64,000 nt of DNA, taken from NCBI RefSeq assembly GCF_000350225.1, contig NW_005178734.1, positions 124,001-188,000 of the forward strand. The letters run 5' to 3'. Shown here one piece after another: positions 1-8,179 of the stretch (positions are counted from its first letter, which is position 1; every line of letters starts with the position of its first letter). The notes under the pieces were generated by a model, which did not search any database, was not told the DNA's origin, and saw only the letters and a list, made by a program, of their open reading frames with translations. The translations under genes and the position numbers were made by a program. Source of the DNA: Chondrus crispus (taxonomy: Eukaryota; Rhodophyta; Florideophyceae; Gigartinales; Gigartinaceae).

Positions 1-1
1 G

Positions 2-2283
2 GCATCAAGCCAACCCAAGGACGTCGGTCCTGGGGTCAGAAGGGCTGGATCAGCTCAAGAGTCGAGGATTCCGCGAGGACCTCGTACACGTAGCGAAGGA
101 AATTCGGCTACTGATCCAGTTGCAGAAGCGTCCCCTTCGGGAACGGCCGTTGAGAAGAACGGCCTGGAAGAGAAGTTCGAGAAATTGAGCGAAGAGATTC
201 ATCAGGAGGCGAAGAACAAGCTCGACGAACTTCTGGGCATTTTTCAGAAGCAACAGGAGTTGCTAAAATCCGAGTTCCACGCTGCGCTTGAAGAGCTGAC
301 TGCCCGTGTGGTTCTCGTTGAGAATTTAGGTACCGATACGTCCCCGGGCCGAGATCCGGAAGTGCTGGATTCGCTAAAGCTCGCCGCGAGAGAAGCGGGG
401 CGAGACGCGAATCAGGCCCTGGAAACGCTGGCCAAGACAAGGGACAGCATCGACGACCGGTTCTACCGCGCTTCGCGGCGACTCAAGGACCTTGAGCAAG
501 CTGCGGGCTGGGCCGAACCAAGTTTGGACGCGGGATCGCTCTCCGAGGGAGAAGAAACCGACAGTCCAACGAAGAAGGACAAGTCAGTCCGAACCCGGGA
601 TTCCAAGTGGAGGAACCCCAAGTCGGCCAAGGGCCGAAAGAAGAAGAAAAGCCACTGTAGTGACGACCGCGAAAATTGCGACTCAAATTCGGAGTCGAAT
701 GTTTCAGAAGAAAATGGTGCCGACGGCTCGTCGAACCATTCAAGAAATTCCGACCGAAGATCGACAGAAGGAAATGGGATTTCGTCAAATAAGAAGAACT
801 CCAAACGAGGCGGAGTCACTTCGTCCGCCTCGCGGAGAGATCAAGAAGCGGAGCCAGAAGACATCGCGACGCGGCGCGGACCGCGATGGGAGGAGTTGGA
901 GGAATTAAATCCGACCAACCACCTCTTCAAGAAGTTGCTTTCGTACAGGACCTACCGCCTGCGGAACCCGCAGACACGTTTGTCGGGCAAGCGGCGGACC
1001 GCCGTGCGAAAGATCAGAAGAGACATACCACCGAAGGTGAAGAGAGACAATACGTTCACAGGAGACGATGGCGTATTGGTTCTAGATTTTTTAGCTAAGA
1101 TAGTCCAGGAATTTGACACCCAGGAGATGAACGAAGGCCAAGCGATCCGCTTGCTACCGGAGTTCCTCAGCGGAATCGCCTTGAGGCAGTACACTTCGGT
1201 GTCACAAACGGCGGGGTCCCACCATGGGAAAATATCCGTCTGGCCGGAGGCCGTACAGTGGCTATTGCGAAGCTTCGCCACCGATGAGGCAATCCGCCAA
1301 GCCGTACTCGCTTTACGGGAAGTACAGCAGCTACCGTCTGAAGACGAGATGGAATTTTATATCCGTCTGACGGACGCGAGCAATCGATGTGGAAACGTAT
1401 ATTCGATGGAAGAACAGATGACAATGTTTATTGAAGGACTCGATTCGAGTATCAAGCCGATGGTATCTCAATACCGACAAGACAATCGGGACGTTTCGTT
1501 TTTGAGACTAGTTAATTACGCGAAGGCGCATGGCTCGGCGAGCCGCGCCAAAGAGAGGAAGACTAGGAGAGTCACCATCCAAGCGCCAGCGACGCTAAAG
1601 ACGGGGGGAAGCAGAAGCCTCCGCACCCCACGCGAAAAACCCGCGGCGCGGTCCACTTGGCCGATTCACTTTCTGCGTCCAGAGGACCTAGTACTGTTGA
1701 TCAGGAAGAAAATGGATACGCAGGAGCACTGGTTGCCGAGGGCGATTTTTATGACCCCTCCGAGGGGTATGGAGACGAGGATCACGGGGCTAGTGGGATG
1801 TCCACGCTACGGACGCCCACGTATACGACGGGCTCGTATACAGAGGCCGCGGAACCCGTGTTGGCGTTTCGAGGGCGCGGACACACGCCCGCGCCAAGAA
1901 TTCCGATGGAAGACAAGGGTACGGCCTTCAGAAGACCGGGCTGGACGGGCCGGCCGACGGCCCGAGGACCGCCAAGGTCGCCGTACCCTCAGAAGAGGCA
2001 TGGCCTCGTATGCTACCATTGCTACGAGAAGGGCCACGGAGCGCCTACGTGTTTGCTCTCGTTCCGAGAGATGCTCCGAGTTCTGAAGAACTACGAGATG
2101 CTCTCCTCGATGGAGTGGTTGGGAATTCCGTCGACAAGTTACCTGAAGGTAAAACAGTGGTTCGAATCACAGGCGGCGAGCACACCGAGTGCCTCTGCCG
2201 AAGGTTCGAACCGGACATCACGAAGGCCGGCCGCGGGGCCGTCGTCGAATTGGAGAAGAAATCCGCAGCGACAGGAAAACTAA
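2..2283 (+). CDS. Gag polyprotein of element A (5'-partial, one frame change)
   Basis: The frame is open from base 2, so the true start is upstream. The first part is polar and charged with a likely coiled coil (roughly 185-480), then a Lys/Ser-rich linker, then a capsid-like region around 900-1560 containing LFKKLLSYRTYRL and TGDDGVLVLDFL, matching the gag of element D in the same positions. At a run of six G (1602-1607) the coding signal moves from frame 2 to frame 1. The frame-1 part carries a CCHC zinc knuckle, CYHCYEKGHGAPTC, near 2011-2052, and ends at 2283. Gag would assemble the cytoplasmic particle and bind element RNA. The frame change could be an indel, a homopolymer error or -1 slippage. 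The retroelement Gag call is secure from the knuckle and context. Confidence 0.85.
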
Positions 2284-2595
2284 GGGGGGGAATCTCAAAA
2301 AAAATTCGAAAGGAGAGACATGTGTCCGGCGAACCGTGTCCGGAACCCAGTTCCGTTCCCCGCTTTTAGTGAAGGAGGCAGTCGATGATGAGGAGACAGT
2401 TGGAATCATCGATAACCCGGCAGGACCCATTGGGGTCAAGAAGATTCTGCGAAGAGGCAAGGACGATCCGCTGGAGCAAGTCCGACACCCCTGGTACAGG
2501 GTCAAGCGCTGGGAATGTCCCGAGAGGATTTTGGTCCTTGCGAGGAAAAACTACAAAGTCTTCGCGGACATTGGACCGACGGTCGGGTTGATGAG
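2189..2595 (+). CDS. Element A pol, N-terminal segment ahead of the protease (interrupted)
   Basis: A frame-2 reading overlapping the end of gag and running up to the insertion point of element B. The recognisable part after about 2370 is acidic and ends with FADIGPTVGLM at 2560-2593. It has no catalytic motif of its own. If element B and one copy of the 5-bp duplication are ignored, the same frame continues without a break into the protease at 17133, so this is the amino-terminal leader of the pol polyprotein. Whether pol is reached by frameshifting from gag or by a separate start cannot be told here. Confidence 0.7.
2591..2595 (+). repeat. Target-site duplication of element B, left copy (ATGAG)
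   Basis: ATGAG immediately precedes the TG of B's 5' LTR and is repeated at 17133-17137 immediately after the CA of its 3' LTR. A 5-bp duplication is normal for Ty3/gypsy integrases. Confidence 0.95.
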
Positions 2596-3195
2596 TGTGG
2601 TATAACCCCAAACGGAAATTCGGAAATTAGATTAGGATTAGATCAGCGACAGTAAGGCACGAGCCTTACAGCTACGCGCGCACACACGTGTCCTCCACGT
2701 GTACGGGACGCGTACTACACGTGGACTGTCAGCCCCGACGGCTGACAGCGTTACAGTGTCGGTCGACCGGCACTACTGTAGAGTTATGATAGACTACAAT
2801 GTACATTAAATATGAGCGGACCGCCGGCGGTGGAGGACGACAAGCACGGACTTGTCAAGGATCCTCCACCTTGGTCCGCCCGCTTACTATCAGGTACTTC
2901 CGTCCGTTTTACCTAGAAGTAGCACCGCGCGCGGGTTGAGGACGCGCGTAGCACGCCCACGAGCCGGCTCCGCCTCCGCCCGTCGGTACTGGAACGTCAC
3001 CCAGTACCGCTCCGGGGCGTCGAGGCGTAGAACCGCTCGCGCGTGCGCGCGTCCTCCCCGATCCCGCTCTACCACCGCTACCTCGAGCCCGTGCTCGGTA
3101 CCGTGGGTGGGCCGTGCTTCTGTCTTCCCGCCGATCGGGGTCTTTCCGAACTGTCAGTACTCACCCCCCTCGTCGTTGGGGGTGATTATACTACA
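2596..3195 (+). repeat. 5' LTR of element B
   Basis: 600 bp, TGTGGTATAA...TTATACTACA, with imperfect terminal inverted repeats. The U3 part (about 2660-2790) is rich in CACGTG-containing sites and palindromes, for example a 9-bp stem CTGTCAGCC/GGCTGACAG at 2727-2749 and CGGTCGACCG at 2761-2770. An AT-rich stretch, TACATTAAATATG, at about 2802-2814 is a possible TATA region. It matches 16533-17132. Confidence 0.95.
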
Positions 3196-3196
3196 G

Positions 3197-3214
3197 TGGT
3201 CTCCCGACCTAGAA
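3197..3214 (+). other. Primer-binding site of element B
   Basis: TGGTCTCCCGACCTAGAA starts one base after the LTR. TGG at this position is complementary to a tRNA 3' CCA end. The same 18 bases follow the 5' LTRs of C (50758) and D (57156), so all three families prime from the same, here unidentified, tRNA. Confidence 0.8.
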
Positions 3215-3272
3215 GACTCTCACGATCGAACCGAGAAGACTATCGTTTACCTTCGCGTCCGTACGCGTCGAG

Positions 3273-5834
3273 ATGAGTGGCGAATATCCCACCTCGATTC
3301 GCTCGGAGCCCGCCGATGTGCGAGAGGCCGCGCTCCGCGTCCGAGTCGGCGACGGCGACGCTGGTCCCCGAGACCGCGAACCGTCGCCCGACTTCTCCGA
3401 AGGACGCGCTCGCGCGATGTACGATCGCATCGCGGAGTATATCGAAGATGTCCGAACATCCCTCCGTATCGACGTCTCCGACAGCGTCTACGCCCGCTGT
3501 ATGGATGAGTTGCGCTCCCTCCGCGAAGGAAGGTTTGAGCGCGTAACTCAGTCCTTGGAGAACCTGCGCGCTCTCGTCGACCAGCTACAGTCCCGTTTGG
3601 TACTGGTCGAAGAGGCGCGCATCGATTCCCCCGCCATGGACGTTGCGGGTCGACCCGCGAGTGCAAACTCCGGGGTCCGACGCGACCCGCAACCCTTCCC
3701 ATCAGCCGAACAGATGGGAGCGTTCGCGCACATGGCGGCGGAGCTCAACTCAACGCGCCGCCGTGCCCGTGAGATGGAACAAACCTCGGCCGAGAGGCCG
3801 CCCGGAGCCCCCTCGAGTGGGCCCGGTGCCACTGTTCCTTCGGGCGCATCCGGAGCGCAGGAGTGGCCCCCGACTGGAGCCGTCACCAGTCGGAGGGCGG
3901 AGGACATCAAGCCGACGGCGGACGCGAACTTCGCGTCCGAGACTCAGGCCCTGCCGTATGCATCCGGAAGCATGCGGCAGTCCCGACGGGTACCGGACGA
4001 ACCCGACCGTGGCCGTGGAGGAGTCGCCCGCGGATCAGAGGAACCGATTCTCCCCTTCGATCCTCGCTGGGGCGGCTACCAGCCAGCGGATCTTACCGCG
4101 CATCCCGGCCCCGTCGACGTCCGAACGTTGCCCGTCACGCCGTTCGGAACGTTGGGCCCCGCCGAACCCGGGCTCGAGCCCGTCCACACCATGATACAGG
4201 AGTTCAGCGCCGTCGCGAACTACCGCATGTATCGGTTGGACAACACCTCGAGGCTCGTTACCTCGGGTGACGCGGGACGGATCGCGAAGTACGTCCAACG
4301 CTGCCGTGGGCTCCGTCCCACGATGAAGAGCTTCGACGGTACTGACGCGATCCAGTTGCTCCCGTTCCTGAAGGATATCCGGATAACCTTCAATGCCCAG
4401 CACCTGACCGAAGGTGTGGCAATCCGTGTCTTCGCTCACTTTCTCGAGCGGGACGCGGAGCGGTTGTATACGAGTTACACCATGCGCGGCCTCCGCGCCG
4501 GCCAGCTGCACGACGACACGAGCTGGCCTGGTCTCGTCAACCAATTTATCAAACGCTACCTAACCGACGACGTGTTAGGGGAGGCGTTTGATGCTGTCGC
4601 GTCGGCGCGACAGCTTCCTCACGAAACCGAGAACACGTTCGCGGACCGGCTGGAATCCGCCGCGTTCCGATGCACGGCCGTGTTCTCAGAACAAGCCCTC
4701 GCGCACTACTTCGTGCGCGGGTTGTCCACTGCGACCCGGGCCGCAGTGGCAGAGACGATGCAAAGGTTGCCCGGACAACAGAAGACCGAACTCTCAACGA
4801 TTCGCCGTATCGCAACGGCCGAGGGTACAACCTACCGCGCCCGTCGCGGGTTGCCGCTGCCGGACCCAAAGCCGGCAGCGCAGGGAGTCCGAACTCCAAG
4901 GTCGCACGGAACGAGTTCGCCGGCGACCGCCCTCCACATTGGAGAAGATGAGTGGCAGGCCGACCCTGTCCTCATCACGCAAGGCTTCGACCGGGCAGAA
5001 GGCCGACCCCCTACGCCAGCTTCCACCGGTTCGACCGGAAGCTTCGCAACGGCGTTCGCCCACACGCCGAGGGCCACGGGTGGTCCGAACCACAACATGG
5101 CCGAGCTGGATATCTCCCGTCGAGAAGGAGACCGCGGGCTGCCTAACGTGCCTCGACTCACCGATGAGGAGGCACGCCACGCGGCGACTTTCGCGTCGAC
5201 CGATGGCAGCGCGTACATTTGTTGGCTGTGCCGGACGTACGGCCACGCCATGTACGCGTGCCCGTTCCTGTCGCCTGAACAACGTCAGTTCACGGCGTAC
5301 AGGAACTACCGCTATCAGATGGAGACGCGCCCCGGAATGCGCAATCTCATCCAGCAGTCTACGCGGGCAGACCGAGGCCCGCGTCAAGGTGACCCGAGCC
5401 GATCGGGTGGGGGCGTCCGTTTTGCCCCTCGTGAAGGCGGGTACCGATACCCGGGGACCGATCAAAGGGATCGACGTGACCCTCGTCGGATGGACACGCG
5501 ATATCCCCGTCGAGATGGGCGAGGCGACCGGGGCCGACCCCCGTTGCCCCAAGGGGTGCAGAACGCCATCATGTACCTCCAAGATTGGGCTGGTGAGACG
5601 CACCCCCAGCCCACGGACGGAGGCGGAGGGGAGCCCGTTCTCTCCGCCCCTCGAATATTGCAACGGCCGGACGTTGCAATCCAAGGCCACGAAGTATCCG
5701 ATTACTTCGTAGAAGATGGCCAGTCGGGATGGGGAAACCGTCCCCATCCGCGCGGCCAGGGGCCCGTCGACGCGCTAGCTAACGATAGCCAAGCCAATAG
5801 CACTGACAGCTCGGGTAGTTCGAAAACCCCGTAA
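3273..5834 (+). CDS. Gag polyprotein of element B
   Basis: An intact 853-codon frame starting at ATG 3273, the first ATG after the primer-site leader. The N-terminal quarter is charged with helical, coiled-coil-like segments, followed by a Pro/Gly-rich linker. The capsid-like core lies at about residues 300-530 (LTEGVAIRVFAHFLERDAER; LPHETENTFADRL), followed by a CCHC knuckle CWLCRTYGHAMYAC near 5222-5263 (about residue 650) and a basic Arg/Gly-rich tail. It is clearly homologous to element C's gag. The role is particle assembly and RNA packaging in the cytoplasm. It is separated from pol by about 190 bases and a frame change, so gag and pol are not one continuous frame. Confidence 0.9.
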   Translation: MSGEYPTSIRSEPADVREAALRVRVGDGDAGPRDREPSPDFSEGRARAMYDRIAEYIEDVRTSLRIDVSDSVYARCMDELRSLREGRFERVTQSLENLRALVDQLQSRLVLVEEARIDSPAMDVAGRPASANSGVRRDPQPFPSAEQMGAFAHMAAELNSTRRRAREMEQTSAERPPGAPSSGPGATVPSGASGAQEWPPTGAVTSRRAEDIKPTADANFASETQALPYASGSMRQSRRVPDEPDRGRGGVARGSEEPILPFDPRWGGYQPADLTAHPGPVDVRTLPVTPFGTLGPAEPGLEPVHTMIQEFSAVANYRMYRLDNTSRLVTSGDAGRIAKYVQRCRGLRPTMKSFDGTDAIQLLPFLKDIRITFNAQHLTEGVAIRVFAHFLERDAERLYTSYTMRGLRAGQLHDDTSWPGLVNQFIKRYLTDDVLGEAFDAVASARQLPHETENTFADRLESAAFRCTAVFSEQALAHYFVRGLSTATRAAVAETMQRLPGQQKTELSTIRRIATAEGTTYRARRGLPLPDPKPAAQGVRTPRSHGTSSPATALHIGEDEWQADPVLITQGFDRAEGRPPTPASTGSTGSFATAFAHTPRATGGPNHNMAELDISRREGDRGLPNVPRLTDEEARHAATFASTDGSAYICWLCRTYGHAMYACPFLSPEQRQFTAYRNYRYQMETRPGMRNLIQQSTRADRGPRQGDPSRSGGGVRFAPREGGYRYPGTDQRDRRDPRRMDTRYPRRDGRGDRGRPPLPQGVQNAIMYLQDWAGETHPQPTDGGGGEPVLSAPRILQRPDVAIQGHEVSDYFVEDGQSGWGNRPHPRGQGPVDALANDSQANSTDSSGSSKTP

Positions 5835-6025
5835 AGACGGTTACGTTCGCGCGGTCGCGTGAACCGTCTTGTCAAACCAATCTTGACCCGCCCCTATTTG
5901 TCCCCGGCGGGGGAGGGGAATGTTTACCGATATTATTTCCCTCAACCCCGCACAAGCGCACCGAGACACCCCTAAGCTCGGTGCGAAAGGACGAAGACGC
6001 TGAGGCAACCGTGAGCCCGGCGCAC

Positions 6026-8179
6026 ATGGAGGAAGGCACTGTGGAAACCGTGAGCCAAGTGCCTAACAAGAAGCGCATCGAACGCGCCAGCGGCCCGACC
6101 CAGGGGGACCCGGGGCCGCCAGTAGAATTCAAGCCGCGTACGAACGCGACTTGTCGCGGGGACGCGGCTGACCGAAGGGCGCCCCGCGACCAAGGCCGAA
6201 GGACGCGGAAGAGAAGTCGGAACCGGCGCCGGCGGCCCAGGCGGAACGATCTCGCCGAGCCGGGCACGCCGAAGGTGGTCGACGGCGTCATTTGCCTTAT
6301 GACGTCGAAGATTTACAACGTCCTCGGCTCGATAGCCACGGAGGGAAATGCCTTCAAGCCCCGCACGATCGCCGTTGATACGTGCTCGGGGTATAATCTG
6401 GTGAGGAAGGCGGACCTTCCTCCCGATTGGTCGCGGTACGTCATCCGCGACGCGCCACTGCCCCGATTGGCAGGCGCGAATAGCAACCCGCTTAAGCTCT
6501 CGGCCGTCGTACGCCTGGCCGTGCGGTTGAGGAACACGACGTTCCGAATTCCGTTCGTCGTGGCGGACCAGCTCGCCGTGCCGGTCCTCCTTGGTACGGC
6601 CTTCATCGATACACACGTACGAAGTATCGACATCGAAGCTCAACGGTTGGAGCTCCGCCAAGGTGGCTCCGTTGCCATCGTCGACGGGAAGGGGGAGCCG
6701 ACTCCCCCAACCAGGCGGCACGGACGTCAGACAAGCCGGGCTGACGCACGCGACGAAGCCCCGCAGGCGATCCGAATCGCCCGCTGGGTTACTATCCCCG
6801 CGAGGTCGCAGGCCCGTGTGCGCGTTACGACGACGGGGAGGGGACTCGTGTTTATAGAGCCGAAGCCGTCACTCCAACATCGACATGGAGTGAGGCTAAC
6901 GAACGGCGTCGTCGAGGTCCTGCCGAACCAGACCTTCGACGTCATCGTCGCGAACTTTTCGCGACAGGAAAGGCGGCTTCCGAAGCACACCGTCGTGGGA
7001 TACGCGAAGCGCAACCCCCTCGCGATCTTGACGCCCGAACGTCGCATCGCCGAGGGGATCGCGCACGCGCTACACCTCACCGACCTGACCGATCAAGTCG
7101 GAACGGCAGGAGCTGGTCGACCAGGCTCCGCCCAGGGGGCAACCGTTGAGAAGAGAGGAGCCGGTACGGACGGCCGACCGGCGAAGTGCCCGCCGCCGGA
7201 AGGGGGCACCGCACCCGCCTCTGAAAAGGATCCCGAAAATCCGCCGGAGGATTGGGAAAAAGAAATCGACTTGTCATACATCGATGATGACAAGTTCCGG
7301 GTCCACGTGCTCGAGATGCTCCGTAAGCACTCGAGTCTGTGGAGCGGGGCGCTCGGAACGATCCCAGCGACCGAACACCGCATTCCCCTCGAACCGGGTA
7401 CGAAGCCTATACGTTCAATGCCCTACCGAAAGGGGCCGGCTATGCGTGAGATGGTCGCCAAGGAAGTCAACAAAATGTTGAACGCAGGAGTAATCGAACC
7501 TGCGAGCACCGAGTGGGCGTCCCCCGTGGTGCTCGTACCGAAGAACGACGGCTCTCTTCGGTTCTGCGTGGACTACCGGCGTCTCAACGCAAAGACGGCA
7601 GCGGATTCGTATCCGCTGCCCCGGATGGACGACTGCATCGATTCGCTCGGAGATGCAGCCGTCTTTACGACGTTGGACTGCAATTCCGGTTATTGGCAGA
7701 TCCCCGTCGCTCCGGAAGACCGGGACAAGACCACGTTCACTACGCATATGGGAACGTTTCGCCATTTGCGTATGCCGTTCGAGCTAAAAGGGGCACCGGC
7801 CACCTTCCAGCATGCCCTCGACATCATCCTATCTGGCGTCCGATGGCAGATATGCCTCGTCTACCTGGATGATGTCATCGTGTTCTCCCGTACGCACGGA
7901 GAACACGCAAAGCATCTCGACACTGTCTTGAGCTTGCTGAGGAGCGCCGGAATCTCCCTCAAGCTCAAGAAGTGTAGCTTCTTCCAACCGAAGGTGCACT
8001 ACCTGGGGCACGTCATTTCCCCAGGCAAGCTGAGCGTCGCCGAAGCGGCGGCGGACGCCTTCAAGACGTTCACGTTTCCGAGGACGTTGACGCAGGTGCG
8101 CTCGTACCTCGGAGCGTGCAACGTCTACCGCCGCTTCGTGAAGGGGTTCGCGAAGATTGCGCGCCCATTAACGACATGA
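6026..8179 (+). CDS. Element B pol, part 1: protease and reverse transcriptase
   Basis: The frame is open from about 5981, and the first in-frame ATG is 6026. A basic leader precedes a retropepsin-like domain whose active site reads DTCSGYNLV (about 6377-6403) instead of the usual DTGA/S-G; the hydrophobic flank and a later LLGTAF segment (6590-6605) fit the fold. The RT domain starts near 7400: FCVDYRRLN at 7561, LDCNSGYWQIP near 7675 and the catalytic YLDD at 7862-7873. The frame ends at 8179 just after IARPLT because one base is missing near 8170 relative to element C; RNase H follows in the next frame. As assembled the polyprotein is therefore broken. Confidence 0.9.
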   Translation: MEEGTVETVSQVPNKKRIERASGPTQGDPGPPVEFKPRTNATCRGDAADRRAPRDQGRRTRKRSRNRRRRPRRNDLAEPGTPKVVDGVICLMTSKIYNVLGSIATEGNAFKPRTIAVDTCSGYNLVRKADLPPDWSRYVIRDAPLPRLAGANSNPLKLSAVVRLAVRLRNTTFRIPFVVADQLAVPVLLGTAFIDTHVRSIDIEAQRLELRQGGSVAIVDGKGEPTPPTRRHGRQTSRADARDEAPQAIRIARWVTIPARSQARVRVTTTGRGLVFIEPKPSLQHRHGVRLTNGVVEVLPNQTFDVIVANFSRQERRLPKHTVVGYAKRNPLAILTPERRIAEGIAHALHLTDLTDQVGTAGAGRPGSAQGATVEKRGAGTDGRPAKCPPPEGGTAPASEKDPENPPEDWEKEIDLSYIDDDKFRVHVLEMLRKHSSLWSGALGTIPATEHRIPLEPGTKPIRSMPYRKGPAMREMVAKEVNKMLNAGVIEPASTEWASPVVLVPKNDGSLRFCVDYRRLNAKTAADSYPLPRMDDCIDSLGDAAVFTTLDCNSGYWQIPVAPEDRDKTTFTTHMGTFRHLRMPFELKGAPATFQHALDIILSGVRWQICLVYLDDVIVFSRTHGEHAKHLDTVLSLLRSAGISLKLKKCSFFQPKVHYLGHVISPGKLSVAEAAADAFKTFTFPRTLTQVRSYLGACNVYRRFVKGFAKIARPLTT

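Noticed and set aside
2852-3508. ORFs inside B's LTRs (about 115 codons shared by both copies)
   Set aside because: Identical only because the LTRs are identical; Arg/Ser/Pro-rich and without recognisable features.
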